From the NCBI GenBank assembly GCA_945870475.1, contig CAMBSR010000013.1:1-21972 (forward strand): 21,972 bases of DNA, given 5' to 3'. Shown in pieces: positions 8,633 through 15,305 of this stretch (within the stretch, counting starts at the first letter, position 1; every line of letters starts with the position of its first letter). The notes under the pieces are model-generated. The model ran no database searches and had not been told where the DNA came from. It saw nothing but the letters and a program-made list of their open reading frames with translations. The stretch comes from Phycisphaera mikurensis NBRC 102666. GTDB taxonomy: Bacteria; Planctomycetota; Phycisphaerae; Phycisphaerales; SM1A02. The translations under genes and the position numbers were made by a program.

Positions 8633-10885
8633 ATGAAGAAGACGATCGCTTCCACCGTTGGCATCCTGATCCTTGCCGCCTCGCCCACCATCTCGGTCCG
8701 TGCCGACGATCTTGGCGAAGGCCCCGATGGCCACGGCCCGCTCGCGGCCCCGGCGGTGCAGAAGCCGGCCCCCGCGACGCTCTCGGAGCGCTTCGGGACC
8801 TGGTTCGTTCCGGCTCCGGTGCTCACGCTCGATGCGATGGACCACGGCGCGCTGATCGCCGCCGACGAGGCGATGCCCGGGCCCGCACCGCTCCGGTTCG
8901 GCGTGGAGCGCGCAGTGCAGCTGTCCCTCGCGGACGGTCAGTGGATCAACGTGGACGGCGGCCGCCTGTGGCGCGTCGACATCGAGGCGGCCGGCGCACT
9001 GAACTCGCGCCTGCACCTCTCCGGGCTGAACATGCTCCCCGGCCAGGAACTTGCCCTCGTCTGCCCCGACCAGGAGCAGCAGATGGGCGGCCTGCTCGAG
9101 CTGAACGGCGAGTTCGGCAACGGCGAGGCCTTCGGTCTCTTCTCCCCGAGTGCGCGCGCCCAGATCCAGTGGTTCGTGCCGACGGGCCAGCCGGCACAGG
9201 AGCTGCCCTTCGATGCGGTGGCGTATTCGTACGGCTACCGCCAGGTGCTGATCGCGCCGAGCAACGGCGGCACCTGCTCGCTTGACCCGATCTGCTACCC
9301 GACCTGGGCGAACGAATCGAACGCCGCGGCCAAGATCACCTACACGAGCGGCGGCGGCAGCTACCTCTGCTCCGGCCAGCTGACGGCCACCACCGCCGCG
9401 GACGAGACACCCTACTTCTCCACCGCGAACCACTGCATCAGCACCACCGCTGAAGCGAACAGCTGCCAGTTCATCTTCTTCTACCGCTCCAACACCTGCG
9501 GCGGGGCAACCTCGGCAGGCACCACGGTCAGCGGCGGCGCCGACCTCTCGTCCACCTACCTGGCCAGCGACTGCACACTGCTGATGATCAAGGGAGCGCT
9601 GCCTGCGGGTGTGGCATGGGACGGCTGGCTCAACACCAACCCGGCGGTCAACACCACGGCCGTGGGCGTCCACCACCCCAGCGGCACCCCCCAGGCGATC
9701 AGCTTCGGCGTGAAGAACGTGGCGAGCTTCAACTGTGGCTCGCCCACCTCGAACTGGAACTCGGTCTCCTGGAACAACGGCATCACCGAGGGCGGCTCAT
9801 CGGGTTCCGCCATCTTCCGCGAGAGCGACCGCAAGATGTTCGGCGTGCTGACCTGCGGCGCCAGCGCATGCAACAACACCGCGGGCGACGACGGCTACGG
9901 CCGATGGGACCTGGCGGTGGCCGCCGCCGGCAGCAACTTCGCCACCCTGCTGGCTGCCGGTGCGGATGACGCCCAGGAACAGAACGACACCTGCGCCACT
10001 GCCAAGGCACTGTCGGCCGGCACCTACACCGGCCTGGTCGTGAAGCGCCTCGACGAGGACTGGTACGCGCTTCCGGTGCCGATCGGCTCGACGCTCACCG
10101 TCAGCATGACCTTCACGCACTCCAATGGAGACGTGGACGTGCAGCTGTTCAGTGAGTGCGGTGGCGCCGTGACGCTGAACCGCAACGCGAACACCAACAA
10201 CGAGTCGTTCACGTACGTCAACAACACCGCCTCCGGCACCGTCTACATGCGCGTCTATCTCGCGACGGACACGCGCAACGACTACTCGCTGACCTTCAGC
10301 ACCTCGGTCGCGGTGCCGGCGAACGACAACTGCGGCACGGCCACGGCCGTCAACCCGGGCGCGTTCAGCTTCAACAGCACCAACGCCACCAACGCCCCCC
10401 TGGCCCTGCCCTCCTCGTGCGACGAGGGCGCAGGCATCGCGATCGTCAAGGACCTGTGGTACCGCTTCACGGCACCCACCGCGGGCCGCGCCACCGCCAC
10501 CACCTGCGGTGCGGCGGCGTTCGATACGCGCATTGCCGTGTATCCCGGTGCAAGCTGCCCGACCACCTCGCCGGTGACCGCCTGCAGCGACAACGCTGCC
10601 GGCTGCGCCAGCGGAACCAGCACGGCCACGTGGCAGGTGACCGCCGGCAGCGTCTGGTACGTCCGCGTCGGTGGTGCCACCACGGGCGGCACCGGAACGC
10701 TGACGCTCTCCATGGGCTCCAACTGCGCGGCGGACCTCACCAACAACGGAAACGTTGCCGGTGATGACCTGGGCGTCATGCTGTCGTACTGGGGCGTCGG
10801 CGGTCCCGCCGACCTGAACGGCGACGGGGTCACCAACGGTGCCGACCTCGGCACCATGCTCGCTGCCTGGGGCGCCTGCCCCTGA
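8633..10885 (+). CDS. Secreted trypsin-like (lysyl-endopeptidase-like) serine protease with PPC and dockerin-like modules
   Basis: A 750-residue exported protein. A signal peptide (MKKTIASTVGILILAASPT) precedes a propeptide-like region to about 210. The protease domain (about 213-440) has catalytic His267 in STANHC, Asp313 in ASDCTLLMIK and Ser390 in EGGSSGSA, plus several Cys and the HHPSGTPQAIS phrase typical of Achromobacter lysyl-endopeptidase relatives. Two beta-sandwich repeats follow: about 445-557 (pre-peptidase C-terminal type) and about 562-694. The C-terminus (698-750) has two acidic repeats, DLTNNGNVAGDDLGVML and DLNGDGVTNGADLGTML, ending WGACP. These are calcium-binding dockerin-like motifs characteristic of Phycisphaerales exported proteins. 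It likely digests extracellular protein and may be surface-tethered. Start 8633 is chosen for the signal peptide; 8570 is possible. Confidence 0.9.
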   Translation: MKKTIASTVGILILAASPTISVRADDLGEGPDGHGPLAAPAVQKPAPATLSERFGTWFVPAPVLTLDAMDHGALIAADEAMPGPAPLRFGVERAVQLSLADGQWINVDGGRLWRVDIEAAGALNSRLHLSGLNMLPGQELALVCPDQEQQMGGLLELNGEFGNGEAFGLFSPSARAQIQWFVPTGQPAQELPFDAVAYSYGYRQVLIAPSNGGTCSLDPICYPTWANESNAAAKITYTSGGGSYLCSGQLTATTAADETPYFSTANHCISTTAEANSCQFIFFYRSNTCGGATSAGTTVSGGADLSSTYLASDCTLLMIKGALPAGVAWDGWLNTNPAVNTTAVGVHHPSGTPQAISFGVKNVASFNCGSPTSNWNSVSWNNGITEGGSSGSAIFRESDRKMFGVLTCGASACNNTAGDDGYGRWDLAVAAAGSNFATLLAAGADDAQEQNDTCATAKALSAGTYTGLVVKRLDEDWYALPVPIGSTLTVSMTFTHSNGDVDVQLFSECGGAVTLNRNANTNNESFTYVNNTASGTVYMRVYLATDTRNDYSLTFSTSVAVPANDNCGTATAVNPGAFSFNSTNATNAPLALPSSCDEGAGIAIVKDLWYRFTAPTAGRATATTCGAAAFDTRIAVYPGASCPTTSPVTACSDNAAGCASGTSTATWQVTAGSVWYVRVGGATTGGTGTLTLSMGSNCAADLTNNGNVAGDDLGVMLSYWGVGGPADLNGDGVTNGADLGTMLAAWGACP

Positions 10886-10921
10886 CGTCGGGGACAGCCC
10901 CGCCCGTTTGCATTGAAACCG

Positions 10922-10953
10922 AAGGCCGGCCCCATCCACGGGGCCGGCCTTTT
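10922..10953 (+). terminator. Rho-independent terminator after the protease gene
   Basis: AAGGCCGGCCCC (10922-10933) pairs perfectly with GGGGCCGGCCTT (10940-10951) around the loop ATCCAC. The run TTTT (10950-10953) overlaps the end of the stem. It lies 36 bp after the protease stop and before the exbB promoter box. Confidence 0.85.
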
Positions 10954-10971
10954 CCTTCGCGCCCGCGCGGC

Positions 10972-10977
10972 TACCCT
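10972..10977 (+). promoter_or_regulatory. Predicted -10 box (TACCCT) of the exbB-exbD-exbD operon
   Basis: TACCCT ends 9 nt before the ATG at 10987, with no ribosome-binding site between. Confidence 0.4.
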
Positions 10978-10986
10978 GCACTGTCG

Positions 10987-11766
10987 ATGACCATCGCCAG
11001 CGCGAACCCCGTCCTTCCCGCCCTTCTCGCCGAGGGCGGCGGCACCATGAGCCTCTTCGAGTACGTCCGTGCCGGCGGTTCGCTCGGATACGTGCTGATT
11101 GCGCTCTCGGTCCTGGCGGTGGCGCTGGTGGTGCGCAACCTGCTGGTGCTGCGCAAGTCGCTCCTGGCGCCCGAGGACCTGGTCACGCGCCTCTCCGGCA
11201 TGCTGCGCGCGGGCGACGTGGCCGGCGCCGCACGCGCATGCACCGAGGACCCCGGACATTCCTTCGTGGCAGGCGTCATGCAGAGCGCCATCCGCCGCTG
11301 CAGCGCGAACCCGATGGGCGCCTTCGAGGCGCGCGCCGCCGTGGAGGAGGCCGGACAGGTCGCCACCGCGAAGCTGCAGCGGCTGAACAACGGCCTCGGC
11401 GTGCTGGCGGCCGTGGGCCCGATGCTCGGGCTCCTCGGCACGGTGATCGGCATGATCGGCGCGTTCAACGCCATCGGCTCGCTCCAGGGCGCGGCGCGCT
11501 CCACCGAGCTGGCGAGGTTCATGTCGCTCGCGCTCGTCAACACCGCGCAGGGGCTGGTGGTGGCCGTGCCGTGCACGGTGGCCTTCGCGCTCTTCCGCCA
11601 GCGCATCGACCGGATGGTGACCGACGTGGCGGCAGACGTGCTCGAGCCGCTCTCCGATGACCTGGCCGCAGGACTTTCCATGGCAGCACGCCCGGGAGCG
11701 CAGGCCGCGCGCGCAACGCAGGTCGCCGCAGCGCCCGCCCGCCCCGCACCCACGCAGGGGGCCTGA
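10987..11766 (+). CDS. MotA/TolQ/ExbB-type proton channel subunit
   Basis: A 259-residue inner-membrane protein. Three membrane helices are visible: about 33-55, 137-160 and 178-200. The motif GPMLGLLGTVIGMIGAF (144-160) and the segment ALVNTAQGLVVAVP (182-195) are the conserved ExbB/TolQ pore-lining regions. Such proteins form a pentamer around ExbD/TolR helices and convert proton flow into mechanical work on the envelope. The Ala/Pro-rich C-terminal tail (about 232-259) is cytoplasmic. A second possible start is the ATG at 11047 (MSLFEYV), which may be the true one by homology length. The first is kept because a TACCCT box precedes it. It is the first gene of a three-gene operon; its TGA overlaps the next ATG (TGATG). 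Confidence 0.9.
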   Translation: MTIASANPVLPALLAEGGGTMSLFEYVRAGGSLGYVLIALSVLAVALVVRNLLVLRKSLLAPEDLVTRLSGMLRAGDVAGAARACTEDPGHSFVAGVMQSAIRRCSANPMGAFEARAAVEEAGQVATAKLQRLNNGLGVLAAVGPMLGLLGTVIGMIGAFNAIGSLQGAARSTELARFMSLALVNTAQGLVVAVPCTVAFALFRQRIDRMVTDVAADVLEPLSDDLAAGLSMAARPGAQAARATQVAAAPARPAPTQGA

Positions 11767-12185
11767 TGGCAGGCGGAGCAGACGGCTCGGACGCATCGTT
11801 CGACCTCACGCCGATGATCGACGTGATCCTGCTCCTCATCATCTTCTTCATGCTGAGCTCGCAGTTCGCCACCAGCGAGCTGCGCCCGGTGGACCTGCCG
11901 CACCAGGAAGGCGCCACGCCGCCCAGCGAGTCGGCCGCCGCCAAGCTGGTGATCGACGTCGACCGCGAGGGCCGTTACTCGATCCTCGGCGAGGAGCTCA
12001 CGCTCGAGGCGCTCTCCGCGCGCATCGCCGCGAGCCAGGGCGGCACCGGCACGCGTCACAGCGGCGTGGTGGTGCGCGCCGACCGCACCGCGAACGCCGG
12101 CGCGCTCAACCGGCTTGCCGACCGTCTGGCGGGCGCCAAGATCGCCAACTGGTCGCTCGCCGTCTCGCCGGAGGGCACGCCATGA
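11766..12185 (+). CDS. ExbD/TolR-type biopolymer transport protein (first copy)
   Basis: A 139-residue protein with a short cytoplasmic N-terminus, one membrane helix (about 20-37) and a periplasmic domain. The segment FDLTPMIDVILLLIIFFML (12-30) contains Asp19, the conserved proton-carrying residue of ExbD/TolR. The periplasmic part contains AKLVIDVDREGRYSILGEE and ends in a second alpha/beta segment, as usual for the family. The gene is translationally coupled on both sides: its ATG overlaps the stop of exbB (TGATG) and its TGA overlaps the start of the second exbD (ATGA). Confidence 0.9.
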   Translation: MAGGADGSDASFDLTPMIDVILLLIIFFMLSSQFATSELRPVDLPHQEGATPPSESAAAKLVIDVDREGRYSILGEELTLEALSARIAASQGGTGTRHSGVVVRADRTANAGALNRLADRLAGAKIANWSLAVSPEGTP

Positions 12186-12634
12186 GGATGGCCGCGCGCC
12201 GCAGCTCCGGGCTCCTTGAACTGTCCGAGATGCGCCTGCCGCTGATCGCGCTCATCGACGTGATCCTCTTCCTCCTCATGTACTTCCTGCTTGCCGGGAG
12301 CCTGGAGGCCGAGGAGCGCGAGCTGGCATCGACGCTCGGAAGCGGAAGCACCGTGGCCGGCGACACCGGCGGATTCACCCCGCAGGTGGTCGAGGTGACG
12401 ATGGCCGGCGGCAACGTGGCGTACCGCATGGGCGGGCGGAGCGTGGCAAGCCGCGAGTCGCTCGCGGACCTGGTGCGCGCGCTGCCGAAGGCGCCGGGCA
12501 TCGTGGTGCGCGTGGCGGACGACGTTCCCGTGGAAGGCGCGGCCGCCGCGCTCCAGGGATGCCGCGACGCGGGATTCGAGCGCATCGCCTACCAGCCGGG
12601 TGCCCGAAGCGGCGCCGGGCAAGCCGGCAAGTGA
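12182..12634 (+). CDS. ExbD/TolR-like protein (second copy)
   Basis: A 150-residue divergent ExbD relative. The single membrane helix (about 19-38) reads LPLIALIDVILFLLMYFLLAG and keeps the family's Asp at residue 26, so it should still take part in proton transfer. The periplasmic region (about 42-150) is less conserved and contains QVVEVTMAGGNVAYRMGG and a second half resembling the ExbD alpha/beta unit. The ATG overlaps the TGA of the preceding exbD. Two different ExbD subunits may assemble as a heterodimer within one ExbB pentamer. No TonB-like or outer-membrane partner follows; the next gene is convergent and 16 bp away. Confidence 0.85.
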   Translation: MRMAARRSSGLLELSEMRLPLIALIDVILFLLMYFLLAGSLEAEERELASTLGSGSTVAGDTGGFTPQVVEVTMAGGNVAYRMGGRSVASRESLADLVRALPKAPGIVVRVADDVPVEGAAAALQGCRDAGFERIAYQPGARSGAGQAGK

Positions 12635-12650
12635 ACGAACGCCCGGCGCC

Positions 12651-13421
12651 TCACTCGAAGCGCAGGTGCTTCACGCTCTCGCCGCGGTCGCGCAGCTCGC
12701 GCAGCGCATCGAGCCCGATGTCGAGGTGCTGCTTCACGAAGCGGTCGGTGACGTGGCGGTCGCTCTCGCTCGTCTTCACGCCCTCGGGCGTCATCGGGTT
12801 GTCGGAGACCAGGAGCAGCGCGCCCTTCGGGATGCCGTTGGCGAAGCCCACCAGGAAGATGGTGGCGGTCTCCATGTCGATGCCCTCCGCCTTCATGAGG
12901 AGGAGCTTCTCGCGGAAGCGCTCGTCATGCTCCCAGACACGGCGGTTGGTGGTGTAGACGGTGCCGGTGAAGTAGTCGCGGTCGTGCTTGATGATGGACG
13001 CGCTGACCGCGCGCTGCAGGCGGAAGCTGGGGAGCGCGGGAACCTCGGGCGGCATGTATTCGTCGCTGGTGCCCTCGCCGCGGATGGCGGCGATGGGAAG
13101 CACGAAGTCGCCGACCTTGGTCTTCTTGAGTCCGCCGCACTTGCCGAGGAAGAGTACGGCCTTGGGCGCGACGGCCGACAGGAGATCCATGGTGGTGGCC
13201 GCCATGGCCGATCCCATGCCGAAGCTGAGGATCGTGATGTTCTCCGCGGTGGCGCTCAGCATCGGGCGGTCGCGACCCACGACTGGCACGCCGAAGCGCT
13301 CCGCGAAGAGCTCCACGTAGTTGGAGAAGTTGACCAGGAGCACGTACTGCCCGAAGTCCTCGAGCCTTCGCCCCGTGTAGCGCGGCAGCCAGTCGCGGAC
13401 GATCTCGTCCTTGTTCTTCAT
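12651..13421 (-). CDS. AMP nucleosidase (short AMN-like form)
   Basis: A 256-residue cytosolic enzyme of the purine nucleoside phosphorylase fold. It would hydrolyse AMP to adenine and ribose 5-phosphate in purine turnover. Visible family motifs are SFGMGSAMAATTMDLL (residues ~68-83), GKCGGLKKTKVGDFVLPIAA (~94-113), the substrate-binding EGIDMETATIF (~180-190) with the conserved Met-Glu pair, and SDNPMTPEGVKT (~206-217). The classic E. coli Amn is ~480 residues with an extra N-terminal domain. This is the short form seen in other bacteria, so nucleosidase activity is inferred from family. The ATG at 13419-13421 is preferred over the in-frame ATG at 13457 because TACCCT lies 7 nt upstream. Confidence 0.85.
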   Translation of the reverse strand: MKNKDEIVRDWLPRYTGRRLEDFGQYVLLVNFSNYVELFAERFGVPVVGRDRPMLSATAENITILSFGMGSAMAATTMDLLSAVAPKAVLFLGKCGGLKKTKVGDFVLPIAAIRGEGTSDEYMPPEVPALPSFRLQRAVSASIIKHDRDYFTGTVYTTNRRVWEHDERFREKLLLMKAEGIDMETATIFLVGFANGIPKGALLLVSDNPMTPEGVKTSESDRHVTDRFVKQHLDIGLDALRELRDRGESVKHLRFE

Positions 13422-13428
13422 GCTGCGA

Positions 13429-13434
13429 AGGGTA
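13429..13434 (-). promoter_or_regulatory. Predicted leaderless -10 box (TACCCT) of the AMP nucleosidase gene
   Basis: TACCCT on the minus strand ends 7 nt before the ATG at 13421. This also argues that the nucleosidase is transcribed separately from the ATPase gene upstream. Confidence 0.5.
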
Positions 13435-13484
13435 CGCCCGCACTGCGTGAGGCGCATGGTGCCGGCAGGGCGCGCAGCACCGGG

Positions 13485-14405
13485 TCAGGCGGTGGCGCCG
13501 TTGAGATGCAGGCCAGGCATCTGCGCCAGGTACGGCCGCACGTGCGGGTCATGGCTTGCCACGAATTGATCGAACGTGCCGTCGAAGAGCACCGTGCCGC
13601 CGTGCAGCATCACGATGCGCGGCCGGAGGCGGCGCAGGAGCTCGGTGTCGTGCGTCACCACGATGCTGGTGCGGCGCACGCCGGGGTGGCTTGCCGCGAA
13701 GGCGGGCTGCGCGCGGTGCGTGGCCCCGATCAGTTCCTGGATCTGCGCCGACATCTCGGGATCGAGGCCCGCGGTCGGCTCGTCGTACAGGATGATCACC
13801 GGATCCATCACGATGGCGCGGGCCACGGCCACGCGCTTGGCCATGCCGCCCGAGAGCTCCTCGCGGTCGCGGTGCATGACGAACTCGGGATCGAGCCCGA
13901 CGTCGACGAGCGCCTGGCGCGCGAGCGGCAGGATCGCCTCGTTCTTCATCCCCTTCACCTCGCGGGGAAGGACGGCCAGGTTCTCGAAGACGTCGCCGCT
14001 GACGAGCGCGTTGCGCTGGAACACGATGGCCCAGTGCATGCGGATCTGGTCGAGCTGCTTCTCGGAGACGTGGCCGATGTCGAGGAGCGGCGAACCCCCC
14101 GAGGCGTCCGGGGGCAGCTCGTGGTCCGCCACCAGGACCTGACCCGCGTCCGCGGGATAGTGCCCCATGATCAACTTCAGGAGCACCGTCTTGCCGCAGC
14201 CGGACCCCCCGACGATGGCCAGGAGCTCCCCGCTGCGGATGGACAGGTTGACCCCCTTCAGGACGGGCTTGCCGTCAAAGGCCTTCTGGAGGCCCGTGAC
14301 GGACACTTCCAAGGGGCTCCGGGCCGTCTGGGAAGCGGCAAATGGGGCTTCTGGCACTCCGGAAGCGTACTTGGAGGAAGAAAGTGAAATTTCCCGCCGA
14401 GGCAT
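13485..14405 (-). CDS. MlaF-like ABC transporter ATPase (phospholipid/Mce-type transport)
   Basis: A 306-residue cytosolic ATPase. Walker A is GGSGCGKT (66-73), the Q-loop is in AIVFQRNALVSGD (126-138), the signature is LSGGM (184-188) within LSGGMAKRVAVARAI, Walker B with catalytic Glu is ILYDEPTAGLDP (205-216) and the H-loop His is residue 252. The LSGGM(A/K)KR signature and the GDVFENLA phrase are typical of MlaF/Mkl ATPases that power MlaE/Mce lipid transport between membranes. The first ~30 residues are Ser/Ala-rich and outside the domain. No mlaE permease or mce gene is adjacent, so its partner lies elsewhere. The frame is open upstream to 14600 but that part reads through the structured RNA on the other strand. 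The ATG at 14403-14405 fits the domain start. Confidence 0.85.
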   Translation of the reverse strand: MPRREISLSSSKYASGVPEAPFAASQTARSPLEVSVTGLQKAFDGKPVLKGVNLSIRSGELLAIVGGSGCGKTVLLKLIMGHYPADAGQVLVADHELPPDASGGSPLLDIGHVSEKQLDQIRMHWAIVFQRNALVSGDVFENLAVLPREVKGMKNEAILPLARQALVDVGLDPEFVMHRDREELSGGMAKRVAVARAIVMDPVIILYDEPTAGLDPEMSAQIQELIGATHRAQPAFAASHPGVRRTSIVVTHDTELLRRLRPRIVMLHGGTVLFDGTFDQFVASHDPHVRPYLAQMPGLHLNGATA

Positions 14406-14440
14406 GATGGGTGGCAACCCCGGTTCTCGTTTGTATGGGT

Positions 14441-14697
14441 GAGGAAGGCAGAAACGAACGCTGGCGGGAACCAGCGAACGGATCTGAGAGGCCGAATGGC
14501 GGACGGGAACCCGCCTGCAGGCCAGACAAGTTCGAAGACGGACGGGAACCCGTCGACGAACAACGAGTTGGACCCGACGAGGGGAATTCTGAGGGTCCAA
14601 CGAATGCCTGGGGCGCGCTCGGCGGGAACCGAGAACGCCAACAAGACAGGCGACTTTAGGAGTGTGGCCTCGAGAGATCGAGGCCTACTCCGTTTTT
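14441..14697 (+). ncRNA. Predicted structured small RNA with five GGGAA/GGGGAA-loop hairpins and intrinsic terminator
   Basis: Five consecutive hairpins. HP1: CGCTGG 14459-14464 with CCAGCG 14471-14476, loop CGGGAA. HP2: GGCGG 14498-14502 with CCGCC 14511-14515, loop ACGGGAAC, plus outer GGCC 14490-14493 with GGCC 14520-14523. HP3: GACGG 14537-14541 with CCGTC 14550-14554, loop ACGGGAAC, plus outer TTCG 14531-14534 with CGAA 14557-14560. HP4: GTTGGACCC 14567-14575 with GGGTCCAAC 14593-14601, a 17-nt loop holding GGGGAA. HP5: CTCGG 14618-14622 with CCGAG 14629-14633, loop CGGGAA, extended by GCG/CGC. The GGGAA cores start at 14466, 14505, 14544, 14582 and 14624. A terminator with a U-tract fixes the + strand and the 3' end. 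The 5' end is a guess, since no clear promoter is seen. The layout recalls CsrB/RsmZ-type sponge RNAs, but no family is recognised. This RNA, with its terminator, fills most of the 363-bp gap 14406-14768. Confidence 0.75.
14659..14697 (+). terminator. Rho-independent terminator of the predicted small RNA
   Basis: GGCCTCGA (14666-14673) pairs with TCGAGGCC (14678-14685) around the GNRA-type loop GAGA. The outer arm GGAGT (14659-14663) pairs with ACTCC (14687-14691) across a small internal loop. GTTTTT follows (U-tract 14693-14697). The U-tract is only on the + strand side. Confidence 0.88.
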
Positions 14698-14756
14698 AGG
14701 GGCAATCGGCAGCGCTCGGTGCGCCGACGAAATGCCTCCCCCGAACGGACCACCGC

Positions 14757-14762
14757 TACGCT
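14757..14762 (+). promoter_or_regulatory. Predicted leaderless -10 box (TACGCT) of the GNAT gene
   Basis: TACGCT ends exactly 6 nt before the ATG at 14769. It lies 60 bp after the small-RNA terminator, so the two transcription units look separate. Confidence 0.5.
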
Positions 14763-14768
14763 CCGATC

Positions 14769-15269
14769 ATGGCCCCCGTGATCCGCCCCATCGAGCCGCG
14801 TGACCTCCCCGAGATCCAAGCCGAGCTCGAGACCCACTGGCACTCGACGCAGATCTGGTCGCTCGGCAGGATGCACCAGGCCGATGCGCTGCCTGGCTTC
14901 GTGGCCGAGGTGAACGGCGCGTTCGCCGGCCTCGTCACGCTGAACATGGATCCAGGCGGCTGGCAGTGCGAGGTGATCACCCTGAGTAGCCGCATGCCGG
15001 CCGGCGGCGTGGGCGCCGCGCTCCTGGCGGCCGCGGAACGGCACGCGCGGGCGGCGGGATGCCGGCGCATCTTCCTCACCACCACCAACGACAACACCCA
15101 CGCCATGCGCTTCTACCAGCGGCAGGGCTGGTGCTTCTGCACGCTCCACAAGGGCATCGTCGACCGCGTGCGCACCGTCATCACCGACCTCCCGCTCCTG
15201 GGGTTCCACGGGATCCAGGTCCGCGACGAGATCGAGTTCGAGCGATGGCTCGCGGACTCCGCCAACTAG
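14769..15269 (+). CDS. GNAT-family N-acetyltransferase
   Basis: A 166-residue cytosolic protein with the GNAT fold. Motif A, the acetyl-CoA pyrophosphate loop, is SSRMPAGGVGAALLAAAERH (about 76-95; the R-x-x-x-G-G-x-G/A pattern). Motif B contains NDNTHAMRFYQRQGW (about 108-122), the Asn and aromatic residues that line the CoA pocket. The acceptor substrate cannot be read from sequence. Family members acetylate amines on small molecules, peptides or proteins. The oxidoreductase gene follows after 36 bp on the same strand and may be co-transcribed, though it has its own ribosome-binding site. Confidence 0.85.
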   Translation: MAPVIRPIEPRDLPEIQAELETHWHSTQIWSLGRMHQADALPGFVAEVNGAFAGLVTLNMDPGGWQCEVITLSSRMPAGGVGAALLAAAERHARAAGCRRIFLTTTNDNTHAMRFYQRQGWCFCTLHKGIVDRVRTVITDLPLLGFHGIQVRDEIEFERWLADSAN

Positions 15270-15305
15270 CATTCGCCGCGCACGCACGAACCACGAAAGG
15301 ACGCC

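Noticed and set aside
12600..14387. 595-residue + strand open frame across AMP nucleosidase and MlaF-like genes
   Set aside because: It spans two clearly real minus-strand genes and has no recognisable motif.
14459..14633. CRISPR array, because of ~39-nt spacing of GGGAA motifs
   Set aside because: The shared part is only a loop core of 6-8 bases; flanking stems differ with compensatory pairing and there is no long direct repeat. It behaves as an RNA, not an array.
14411..14659. Short + strand open frames over the small RNA (82 and 86 residues)
   Set aside because: Composition is Arg/Gly/Asn-rich with no domain, and the sequence is explained better by base-paired stems.
14441..14697. tmRNA, 6S, SRP RNA or RNase P RNA
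   Set aside because: None of the hallmark conserved segments of these RNAs is recognisable, and the repeated loop design does not fit them.
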